In this document: positions 1-6,530 of the stretch, one piece after another | How the letters are laid out: each line of letters opens with the position of its first letter | How positions within the stretch are numbered: the stretch's first letter is position 1 | Position numbers and translations under genes: made by a program | The notes under the pieces: model-generated | What the model saw: only the letters and a program-made list of their open reading frames with translations | Told to the model about the DNA's origin: nothing | Databases searched by the model: none | Source: Desulfobacteraceae bacterium | Lineage (GTDB): Bacteria > Desulfobacterota > DSM-4660 > Desulfatiglandales > JALVMZ01 | Assembly: GCA_027032655.1 (NCBI GenBank) | Contig: JALVMZ010000342.1 | Location: 1 to 12,777 of the forward strand | Length of the DNA: 12,777 bases | Direction: 5' to 3'

Positions 1-858
1 ATTTATATTAATACACATCACTTAAGGGATATTGAACGAAATTGGAGAAAGCCTAAAGGAATAAAAAGGATACTTGGAATAGGTGATAGCTTTACATTTG
101 GATACAAAGTGCCTGTTGATCAATGTTTTCTTAAGATCCTTGAAACATTACTGAATAAAGATAAAGAAAAAAAAGAATGGGATGTAATTAATGCGGGAGT
201 TCCTGGTTATAATATGTGGCAATATGTAGTATATTTAAAAAATTATGGTTATAGATACAATCCAGATTTAACAATTGTATCAATATACCTGGATGACTTT
301 TATGGTGAAAATGTATCTGCTGGTTTTTCTACAAGACCTAAAAACAGAATTTCTATACATAAAAAGATAAGATTATTTAATTTTTTAAACAATTTATATG
401 AAAAATTAATTTATAAATATAGGTATCTTATAGGCGTTAGATGGTTAAAAAGTGTAAAGGAAAGGAGGGAATATTTTGCAACAAGTAAATATGGAAAGTT
501 GTTAGAAGCAAAAGAAGCCAAAGATATTTATGTTAAATTTGCCTATAGAATAGATAAAATTAAGAAAATTTGTGATTCAATAAATTCTAAATTACTAATC
601 ATATACATACCTGATGCCGTTCAGTTAAATTTTCCCCCGTTTAAAAAACTAAATAATATTGTGGCCACAATTTGTAAAAAAAAGTCTATACCTTTTATTG
701 ATATGACATCTTTTTTGGAAGATTCAGGCAATATAAAAGAAATTTATTTATTCCCATATGATGCTCACTTAAGTTATAAAGGGCATAAAATAATTGCTGA
801 TATTCTGTTTAATTATATAAAAAGGCCAGATATGAAAAATATAATGAATTTTAATTAA
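1..858 (+). CDS. SGNH/GDSL-hydrolase-like protein, 5'-truncated by the window edge
   Basis: The reading frame is open from base 1, so the true start lies upstream; 285 residues are visible. Block I reads GIGDSFT (nucleophile Ser at visible residue 30), block II NAGVPGYN (Gly 66), and the C-terminal block DAHLSYKGH supplies the Asp254/His256 pair. These are the hallmarks of the SGNH fold used by esterases and acyl or acetyl hydrolases, often acting on exported polysaccharide. The usual block III Asn (G/L-x-N-D) is replaced: the segment reads SIYLDDF. The oxyanion-hole Asn is therefore absent or displaced, and activity is uncertain. No membrane segment is visible in this portion. The gene is much more AT-rich than everything downstream, which suggests it is the end of a horizontally acquired cell-surface gene cluster. 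A GTG at 109 is an internal Val, not the start, because the catalytic Ser lies before it. The substrate is unknown. Confidence 0.75.
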   Translation: MYINTHHLRDIERNWRKPKGIKRILGIGDSFTFGYKVPVDQCFLKILETLLNKDKEKKEWDVINAGVPGYNMWQYVVYLKNYGYRYNPDLTIVSIYLDDFYGENVSAGFSTRPKNRISIHKKIRLFNFLNNLYEKLIYKYRYLIGVRWLKSVKERREYFATSKYGKLLEAKEAKDIYVKFAYRIDKIKKICDSINSKLLIIYIPDAVQLNFPPFKKLNNIVATICKKKSIPFIDMTSFLEDSGNIKEIYLFPYDAHLSYKGHKIIADILFNYIKRPDMKNIMNFN

Positions 859-924
859 GATATTTTTACTTTAGCCAAACAAAGCCATCGAATTATGCCA
901 CGGCACAGTTTTTATATTAAAATA

Positions 925-958
925 GGGGGCTCCTCTTTTATAAAAAAGAGAAGCCCCC
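925..958. terminator. Strong convergent (probably bidirectional) intrinsic terminator
   Basis: GGGGGCT (925-931) pairs with AGCCCCC (952-958). After one C/A mismatch, CTCTTTT (933-939) pairs with AAAAGAG (944-950) around a 4-nt loop. It lies between the converging ends of the SGNH gene (858) and the rhodanese gene (973). In the minus direction it is followed by a T-rich stretch, so it best serves the rhodanese gene, but it can also block read-through from the left. The rest of 859-972 holds nothing else recognisable. Confidence 0.85.
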
Positions 959-972
959 GTAATTTCTGTTCA

Positions 973-2322
973 TTACTTAAAGCAGCAGTATAGTTTATTC
1001 TCTATTATTGCCACCTTATCATTAAGAAATCTGGCCCTAAAACCGGCATTTCTCAAAATTGAATAGGCCATCTCTGCCCTGAGACCTGTTCTGCAATGGG
1101 TAATTATCTCCTTATCCCGCGGAAGCTCATTTAATCGGGACTGAAGTTCATCCACAGGAATGTTAATGGCTCCCTGTATCATTCCCATTGCTGCTTCCTG
1201 TCTTGTGCGAACATCAAGTATCAGCTTGTCCTTGGGGCGATTCCTGACTATATTCATAAACTCATCGCCCACAATCTCCCCTGGATGGGGCCTTGGTAGA
1301 TAAAAAATGGTTGTTCTTATCTGATCCTTCTGGATAGGACCACTGCTCTTAACATATCCTTCATATCCGCCTTCAAGCACTGATACATGCCTGTAACCCC
1401 ATCCAATCACCTCTTTTACCACAGGAGAGAGTTTCTCAAGATCAGTATTTTGTGAATAAAAGACAATGTATGCCTTTCTATCTACGGGAAACTGGTTCCT
1501 CTCCTTTACCACCTTTGAAAGGGGTATGGAAACAGCACCCTGAATATATCCCTTCTTTGCAATCTCAGTATCCCTTGTATCAATCAGAACAATGAATCCC
1601 AGTCTCTTCTTAACAAATTCAGGAGTTGAAAGAAGGACATTTCCTGCCTGGACCCATGCAGGGGCACCTGCATGGTATACCTTAATATTGGTATAGCCCA
1701 TCTTTGCTGCCACCCTGGCAGCCATGGGGCTCAGCACTCACCTGAATCCTTCACAGTAAAATATCAATAAACGGTTCTTGTCTTTTGGAAGCCTGTTTTT
1801 TAATTTCTTCATCTTTGGAAAAGGAATGGATATGGCACCCGGGATGTGCCCTGCTTCATACTTTATGCCTGGTCTTGAATCAACAAGGGTATATTTACCT
1901 TTCTCAGGTCCAAGAGCAACAAGTGCCTCCAGCTCCTTTGTATTCATCAACTGCTCTTTTGGCACCTTCATCCTTGGCTTTACCACCACTTTATCTGCAA
2001 CAAAATCAGGCCCCACCTTTTTGAAATGGACCCTAACCGGAACCGGCCTTTTAAGGGCCCTGATACCAGGTGCATTTACCACCTGAGTTTTGTCAGTAAA
2101 CTTTATTACAATCATCCTTTTTCCGGTGTTAACTGTAATGGATTTTGCCTTATTGGACCTGCTGTAAAAATTCCCTGCCACAATATCATTGGTATTCTTA
2201 TAGTCTTCATGACACTTCATGCACTTTGAATGAACATAGTTCTGTGGCATGGAATCTTTGGCATAGACAATCACTGGCTGGATGATTAAAAGGATTAAAA
2301 GGATTACAAAGACCCTCTTCAT
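973..2322 (-). CDS. Exported c-haem triple-rhodanese protein, probable selenoprotein (TGA at 1738-1740 read as Sec195)
   Basis: One 449-residue protein is obtained if the in-frame TGA at codon 195 is decoded as selenocysteine. Residues 1-21 are a signal peptide ending VYA, so the product is periplasmic. C34-x-x-C37-H38 is a single c-type haem site. Residues ~40-120 look beta-rich. Rhodanese domain 1 (~125-225) has the loop FYC190-EGFR-U195-VLSP followed by the typical AA..A...GYTNIKV..AG.PAW. The TGA thus falls inside the domain, where related proteins have a second Cys (C-x4-C-x-L-S). Domain 2 (~230-330) has Ser290 in place of the catalytic Cys (FYSQN) and is probably non-catalytic. Domain 3 (~350-435) has an intact HCRTGLR loop (C410). 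The C-terminus carries Cys446-Cys447. ATG at 2322 is chosen because AGGAGG lies 8 nt upstream; the GTG at 2331 abuts the RBS. Likely role: periplasmic sulfur or persulfide transfer with a redox haem. The substrate is unknown. Confidence 0.85.
1696..1740 (-). promoter_or_regulatory. Bacterial SECIS-like hairpin directly after the in-frame TGA of the rhodanese gene
   Basis: On the minus strand the TGA (1740-1738) is followed 21 nt later by the apical loop AGGGT (1716-1712). The loop is closed by a perfect 6-bp stem, GCTGCC (1722-1717) with GGCAGC (1711-1706). Below an internal loop, CCCAT (1728-1724) pairs with ATGGG (1701-1697). This meets the usual bacterial SECIS rules: an upper stem of at least 4 bp, a small loop with G in the first two positions, and 16-37 nt from UGA to loop. 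SelB would bind this element. The fold was done by eye. Confidence 0.7.
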
Positions 2323-2330
2323 TGGCAACA

Positions 2331-2336
2331 CCTCCT
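2331..2336 (-). promoter_or_regulatory. Ribosome binding site deciding the rhodanese start
   Basis: AGGAGG on the minus strand (2336-2331) is 8 nt from the ATG at 2322-2320. The in-frame GTG at 2331-2329 overlaps the last base of this site and cannot be the start. Confidence 0.8.
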
Positions 2337-2355
2337 TAAGTTTTAGGGCTTATGT

Positions 2356-2372
2356 TGCAAGGACCATGCCCA
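2356..2372 (-). promoter_or_regulatory. Sigma-54 (RpoN) promoter of the rhodanese gene
   Basis: The minus strand reads TGGGCATGGTCCTTGCA. It has GG and GC at exactly -24/-12 spacing and matches the consensus TTGGCACG-N4-TTGCA at all but two of the defined positions. The predicted transcription start is near 2344, giving a leader of about 22 nt that includes the RBS. A sigma-54 activator gene starts divergently 134 bp away, which fits. Confidence 0.75.
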
Positions 2373-2440
2373 ATCCAAAACAATGTGTCATTTGTGCTAA
2401 TATATTGGCTTTATTAGACAATTTATTTTCATCTATTTAC

Positions 2441-2469
2441 TTGTCTTATCGAATTATCTGTGTTATTTA
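2441..2469 (+). promoter_or_regulatory. Possible sigma-70 promoter of the activator gene
   Basis: TTGTCT (2441-2446), a 17-bp spacer and TATTTA (2464-2469) precede the activator start at 2506. The match is weak (about 4/6 and 3-4/6). The -10 overlaps the 18-bp palindrome that starts at 2466, so binding there could give autorepression. Confidence 0.35.
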
Positions 2470-2483
2470 AACATATGTTTAAA
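2466..2483. promoter_or_regulatory. Perfect 18-bp palindrome, candidate binding site for the divergent sigma-54 activator
   Basis: TTTAAACATATGTTTAAA equals its own reverse complement over 18 bp. Its centre is about 130 bp upstream of the predicted sigma-54 transcription start of the rhodanese gene, in the usual range for an upstream activating sequence. It is also just upstream of the activator's own start. Fis-type HTH domains bind dyads of this kind. Function is inferred from position and symmetry. Confidence 0.55.
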
Positions 2484-2505
2484 CACTCCTCTTGAGGAAT
2501 GAGAA

Positions 2506-3885
2506 ATGATTAATAATCTCACATTAAAACACTGGGAAGAGATAATAAACACACTAAATGATGCCCTGATGCTGGTGGACAATAATGGCAATATCCAGCT
2601 TATAAACAGGGCATTTGAATCCCTTACCGGATATAGTTCAGATGAAATTAAAGGGATGTCATGCACCATTCTGAACTGTGATGTATGTGAAAGGGTGTTA
2701 AATAAGGACCAAAACAGGTGGTGCATGCTTTTTTCAACAGGAAAGGTTGAAAGAAAAAGGTGCATAATTATGCGAAAGGATGGGACATATGTATCTGTCC
2801 TTAAAAATGCCACAATATTGATGGATGAAAAACAGAATCCTATAGGTGCAATAGAGACCTTAACCGATATGTCAGAAGTAGATAAGCTTGATGAAGAGAT
2901 TGATAATCTAACTCTTCACCTGGAAAGAGAAGGGGGCTTTTACGGAATAATAGGAAAGACACCTCAGATGGAAAGATTATTTAAAATCATAGAAAGGGCT
3001 GCACTCAGTGATTCACCGGTAATTATATACGGAGAGAGTGGAACAGGAAAAGAGCTGGTTGCTATGGCAATCCACAAACTAAGCAGCAGAAGGAAGGGGC
3101 CCTTTGTGCATTTAAACTGTGCTGCTCTTAATGAATCCATACTCGAGAGCGAGCTCTTCGGTCATATAAAGGGGGCATTTACAGGTGCTTACAGACATAA
3201 GATGGGGCGATTTGAGGCAGCCCATAAGGGCTCTATTTTTCTGGATGAAATCGGGGATATTCCTCTTTCCATTCAGGTTAAACTCCTGAGGGTTATTGAA
3301 ACAAAGCAGTTTGAAAGGGTGGGAGACCACCGTTCCATTTATGTGGATACAAGGATAATTGCAGCCACCAATAAAGATCTTGAAAGCCTCATATCAAAGG
3401 GAGAGTTCAGGGAAGATCTCTTCTTCAGGATAAATGTAATACCCATCTATGTGCCCCCTTTGAGAGAAAGGCCTGATGATATTCCTCTTCTGGTAAATAC
3501 CTTTATCAGGAGACTCCGTTCAAGGACAGGCAAACGGATTACGGGTCTGACTCCATCAGCCATGGAGCTATTTATTCACTATGGATGGCCAGGAAATGTG
3601 AGGGAACTTAAAAGCACCCTTGAATACGCTTTTGTAATAGGAGAAGAAGGTCTTATTGATATTGATCATCTGCCACCCCATCTTCAAAAGGCATCCCTTA
3701 ACAGCAAGCTTTTAAATACCCTTACCAGAAAAGAGATTGAAGAGAAGAATATGTTAATTGAGGCCTTGAGGAAGGCAGGAGGCAATAAATCCCTGGCTGC
3801 CCGAATTCTTGGCATTAACAGGGTCACTGTATGGAACAGGATGCGGAAATATGGAATTAACCTTGAAAAGGTGATACATTCATAA
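2506..3885 (+). CDS. Sigma-54-dependent transcriptional activator (PAS, AAA+, Fis-type HTH)
   Basis: The 459-residue protein is an enhancer-binding protein that remodels RNA polymerase-sigma-54 with ATP. A PAS sensor spans ~8-122 (NDALMLVDNNG, NRAFESLTGYSSDEI). It contains an unusual cysteine set, C53, C58, C61, C73 and C86. A short coiled-coil linker (~123-142) leads to the AAA+ domain (~145-380) with Walker A GESGTGKE (176-183), the sigma-54 contact loop GAFTGA (223-228), Walker B FLDEIG (245-250), an FREDLFFRINV arginine region (301-311) and WPGNVREL (361-368). The C-terminal Fis HTH (~412-450) ends AARILGINRVTVWNRMRKYG. There is no receiver domain, so it senses a signal directly rather than through a histidine kinase. 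GAGG lies upstream of the ATG. The best target in view is the divergent rhodanese gene with its sigma-54 promoter. The Cys-rich PAS suggests a redox, metal or sulfur-species signal, which is inference. Confidence 0.93.
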   Translation: MINNLTLKHWEEIINTLNDALMLVDNNGNIQLINRAFESLTGYSSDEIKGMSCTILNCDVCERVLNKDQNRWCMLFSTGKVERKRCIIMRKDGTYVSVLKNATILMDEKQNPIGAIETLTDMSEVDKLDEEIDNLTLHLEREGGFYGIIGKTPQMERLFKIIERAALSDSPVIIYGESGTGKELVAMAIHKLSSRRKGPFVHLNCAALNESILESELFGHIKGAFTGAYRHKMGRFEAAHKGSIFLDEIGDIPLSIQVKLLRVIETKQFERVGDHRSIYVDTRIIAATNKDLESLISKGEFREDLFFRINVIPIYVPPLRERPDDIPLLVNTFIRRLRSRTGKRITGLTPSAMELFIHYGWPGNVRELKSTLEYAFVIGEEGLIDIDHLPPHLQKASLNSKLLNTLTRKEIEEKNMLIEALRKAGGNKSLAARILGINRVTVWNRMRKYGINLEKVIHS

Positions 3886-3903
3886 AAGATTTTCCTTGCT
3901 AAA

Positions 3904-3920
3904 ATGCCACAATGTGGTAT
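3904..3920. repeat. 17-bp imperfect dyad upstream of the larE-like gene
   Basis: ATGCCACAATGTGGTAT is symmetric around base 3912 except for one pair (3906/3918). It lies 45 bp before the larE-like start, in the 79-bp gap after the activator gene, and could be an operator. It is too short and T-poor downstream to be a convincing terminator. Confidence 0.35.
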
Positions 3921-3945
3921 AGAGGAATGAACTGAAAATTGCGTG

Positions 3946-3951
3946 TATAAC
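3946..3951 (+). promoter_or_regulatory. Possible -10 element giving a near-leaderless larE-like mRNA
   Basis: TATAAC matches the -10 consensus at five of six positions and would start transcription around 3958, only about 7 nt before the ATG. No good -35 is visible, and no Shine-Dalgarno sequence precedes the ATG, which fits a very short leader. This is weak evidence. Confidence 0.25.
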
Positions 3952-3964
3952 TCTCATAAATTAA

Positions 3965-4810
3965 ATGGATAGCTTGAGAGTAAAAAAAGATAATCTTCTT
4001 AAATACCTGACCGGGCTGGACTCCCTGATTGTGGCATATTCTGGAGGTCTTGACAGCTCTTTTCTTCTTGCATGTGCACATCAGGTCCTGGGGGAGAGAG
4101 TGATCGCTGTAACATCCCTATCCAGCACATATCCTGAAAGGGATAAAATTCAAGCAATTGAATTCACTAAAAAGAGGGGAATCCGTCATGAGTTTATTAA
4201 TTCCAATGAATTATCAATTAGTGAATTTGTAAAAAATACCCGTCTCAGATGCTATTACTGTAAGAAGGAACTGTGCATTAAATTAAATGAACTGGCATAT
4301 AAGATGAATATCTCCCACATTGCTCATGGTGCCAATATGGATGATTTAAAGGATTTTAGACCCGGAATGAAAGCCGCTGAAGAATCAGGCCTTATTTCCC
4401 CTCTTATTGAAGCAAACCTTTATAAGAATGAAATAAAGCTCCTGGCAAAAGAGATGGGTATCCCCATGTGGAACAAACCCCCATCCGCATGCCTGGCATC
4501 CAGAATACCTTATGGAGAAAAAATAACGGCTGAAAAACTAAGGGTCATAGAGAGCGCAGAGGATTTTTTAATTAGCAGTGGATTTCTTCAGTGCAGGGTA
4601 AGGCATCATGGATTAATTGCAAGGATTGAACTCGAAGAGAATCAGATGGCAATGCTTATAAATGATAGGAATTTAAGGGAGAAGACCCTCAATTACCTCA
4701 GAGAGCTTGGATTCAGGTATGTGTGTCTGGATCTTAGTGGATATGAGATGGGAAGCCTCAATAGAGAATTAGACATGGAGGAGAGTTTTGATGAAAAAGA
4801 CAAGGATTGA
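3965..4810 (+). CDS. larE-like: LarE-like PP-loop ATP-dependent sulfur transferase
   Basis: This 281-residue protein belongs to the LarE/TIGR00268-type N-type ATP pyrophosphatases. The PP-loop is SGGLDSS (26-32). Further family marks are RCYYCK (C96, C99) and PPSACLASRIPYG (C176). LarE adenylates a carboxylate and makes a thiocarboxylate; in Lactobacillus LarE the sulfur comes from Cys176 itself. Homologues with three cysteines instead hold a [4Fe-4S] cluster that relays sulfur, and the C96/C99/C176 set here fits that non-sacrificial type. C104 is an extra cysteine. An in-frame TAA at 3962-3964 fixes the start at 3965 or later; no clear RBS is seen. The 3' end overlaps the YcaO gene by 20 bp, so the two are translationally coupled. 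No larA, larB or larC is nearby, so the substrate is probably not the nickel-pincer cofactor. A role in delivering sulfur to the YcaO partner is inferred. Confidence 0.85.
   Translation: MDSLRVKKDNLLKYLTGLDSLIVAYSGGLDSSFLLACAHQVLGERVIAVTSLSSTYPERDKIQAIEFTKKRGIRHEFINSNELSISEFVKNTRLRCYYCKKELCIKLNELAYKMNISHIAHGANMDDLKDFRPGMKAAEESGLISPLIEANLYKNEIKLLAKEMGIPMWNKPPSACLASRIPYGEKITAEKLRVIESAEDFLISSGFLQCRVRHHGLIARIELEENQMAMLINDRNLREKTLNYLRELGFRYVCLDLSGYEMGSLNRELDMEESFDEKDKD
4777..4785 (+). promoter_or_regulatory. Ribosome binding site of ycaO inside the larE-like coding region
   Basis: GGAGGAGAG lies with GGAGG 9 nt before the ATG at 4791. It selects this ATG over the adjacent TTG at 4788 and sits within the last codons of the upstream gene, indicating coupled translation. 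Confidence 0.7.
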
Positions 4811-6530
4811 ATTAAAGGATGCTTATAAAGGTTATACACTGGATCAGGATAAGATATGCTCACCAGAAGATACTGTAAAAAGATTTCGTGAAAGGCTTAA
4901 AAGGGTAAAGCTTGACATACTGGCAGGCACCATGAGAATTGACAGTGGAAGGCTGGATATCCCGGTATATTTCAGCTTTTGTGGCAGGGACGCACAGCAA
5001 ATAATAGGGACAAAAAAGCAGATGGGAAAGGGGGGGACCCCACAACAATCAGAGGCAAGTGCAGTAATGGAGCTTGCCGAACGATTCAGTTTCTTCAGTT
5101 TTTGTAAGGATCAATCTAATTTTATATTTGATGAATATAGAAACTTAAATGAAAAGCCTATACTTTCCTTTGATTCCATAGCAAAATCTGTTCATGATGA
5201 ATCAGATGAACTGAATAAGGCCCGCATTGTATTTGAGAGGCTTCCAATGCGTTGGTCATGGGCATATTCTTTGACAAACGACCATGAGGTGCTCATCCCC
5301 TTTGACTGGTTTTACACCATAAATGAATACAACGGCCCTTCAGCCGGAAACTGTGTGGAAGAGGCCATCATTCAGGGCATCTGTGAGGTGGTGGAAAGAC
5401 ATGTATCTTCTGTTATCAGCAGAAATCGCCTCAGGAGGCCGGGCATCAGAATAGAATCGGTAACAGACTCACTCTGCCTCGAAATGATAGGGAAATACAG
5501 AAAGATAGGTGTAAAGTTATATATAACGGATTTCTCCCTTAATACAGGAATACCCAGTGTGGGAGTGCTTGCCTATGATCCAGCCACCTTTCCTGATAAA
5601 AGTGAAATAGTATGGACAGCAGGCACCACGCCAGATCCACAGAAGGCACTTAGTCGTGCACTAACTGAAGTGGCTCAACTTGCAGGGGATTTTAATTCAT
5701 GTTCCAACTATGTGGCCAGTGGACTTCCCAAATTCAAAACCCTGGATGAAGCAGAATTTGTAATGAATCCTGCTGGCTGGATTAATATATCGGAACTTCC
5801 TGACATATCAGATGACAATATACGCATTGAGATTGAAAGGGCAGTATCTGCACTTTCCAGAATTGACCTTGAGGTCCTTCTAATTGATGTCATGCATCCG
5901 GAGCTTCAAATACCAGCCTTTTATACCATAATTCCTGGGGCCCACTTCAGGGAAAGGGCAGCAAACACCAGTGTGGCAATGTTCTGTGCAAAACTCCTAT
6001 CCCAGAATTTGGATCCTCCGGTTGCCCTTGAAAGGCTTAAAGAGATGGACAGAATCCTTCCAGAGAAATATTATGTGAAATTTTTTATTGGGTTGAGTCT
6101 TTTATCAATGAATCAGCCATCCAAAGCACTTAAATATCTTAAAGAATCTTTATCCCTTGATCCAAAAGACGAGGATATACCATCCATATATTCATACATG
6201 GGTGTATGCCTGAAAGAGATGGAAGACTATAGAGATGCAATAGATGTGCTCAGGCAGGCTGAACAATACGACAACGAAAGAACGGATATTTATAATCTCA
6301 TGGGTTATTGTTATTTTAAATTGAAGGATCACAGGAAGGCCATTGAGTGTTTCATGAAGGTGATTAAGATAGATCCATCCTCTGCCATTGATTATGCAAA
6401 TATTGCTGTTAATTATAGGGAATTGGGAGAAAAAGAGACTGCTATCAGGTATTATAATCTGGCTCTTAAGCTTGATCCCGAAATAGAATTTGCAAAAGAA
6501 GGATTAAAAAAGCTTCTGAAACAAAATTAG
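4791..6530 (+). CDS. YcaO-domain ATP-dependent enzyme with C-terminal TPR repeats
   Basis: From the ATG at 4791 the protein has 579 residues. The YcaO domain covers ~30-400. Visible ATP/Mg-binding signatures are GKGGT...SEASAVMELAERF (79-99, with E94 and E97), EAIIQGICEVVERH (191-204, E199, E202) and RALTEVAQL (289-297, the R-x3-E-x2-Q pattern). Residues ~425-575 form three to four TPRs (for example A-IECFMKVIKIDPS, A-IRYYNLALKLDP). YcaO enzymes activate amide carbonyls with ATP to form azolines, amidines or, with a sulfur source, thioamides. A TPR-like C-terminal region is also reported for E. coli YcaO. The Pro-rich C-terminus of azoline-forming members is missing, as is a TfuA partner. The coupled LarE-like protein is therefore a candidate sulfur donor for thioamidation or another thio-modification (inference). 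No short precursor peptide gene is evident, so the target may be a larger protein such as a ribosomal protein. Confidence 0.85.
   Translation: MKKTRIELKDAYKGYTLDQDKICSPEDTVKRFRERLKRVKLDILAGTMRIDSGRLDIPVYFSFCGRDAQQIIGTKKQMGKGGTPQQSEASAVMELAERFSFFSFCKDQSNFIFDEYRNLNEKPILSFDSIAKSVHDESDELNKARIVFERLPMRWSWAYSLTNDHEVLIPFDWFYTINEYNGPSAGNCVEEAIIQGICEVVERHVSSVISRNRLRRPGIRIESVTDSLCLEMIGKYRKIGVKLYITDFSLNTGIPSVGVLAYDPATFPDKSEIVWTAGTTPDPQKALSRALTEVAQLAGDFNSCSNYVASGLPKFKTLDEAEFVMNPAGWINISELPDISDDNIRIEIERAVSALSRIDLEVLLIDVMHPELQIPAFYTIIPGAHFRERAANTSVAMFCAKLLSQNLDPPVALERLKEMDRILPEKYYVKFFIGLSLLSMNQPSKALKYLKESLSLDPKDEDIPSIYSYMGVCLKEMEDYRDAIDVLRQAEQYDNERTDIYNLMGYCYFKLKDHRKAIECFMKVIKIDPSSAIDYANIAVNYRELGEKETAIRYYNLALKLDPEIEFAKEGLKKLLKQN

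Noticed and set aside
973..1737. Separate rhodanese gene starting at the GTG right after the TGA
   Set aside because: It would begin in the middle of a rhodanese active-site loop, has no RBS, and continues in the same frame as the upstream coding sequence; one TGA-containing gene explains both parts better.
2463..2813. Minus-strand open frame over the activator's PAS region
   Set aside because: Antisense shadow of a conserved coding region, and its end would run into the divergent control region.
3886..3964. Sigma-54 promoter before the larE-like gene
   Set aside because: TGTGG and TTGC are present but their spacing is wrong for -24/-12.
4808..4810. TGA at the end of the larE-like gene as a further Sec codon
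   Set aside because: The frame closes again with TAA a few codons later, no loop of the right geometry follows, and the protein is already at family length.
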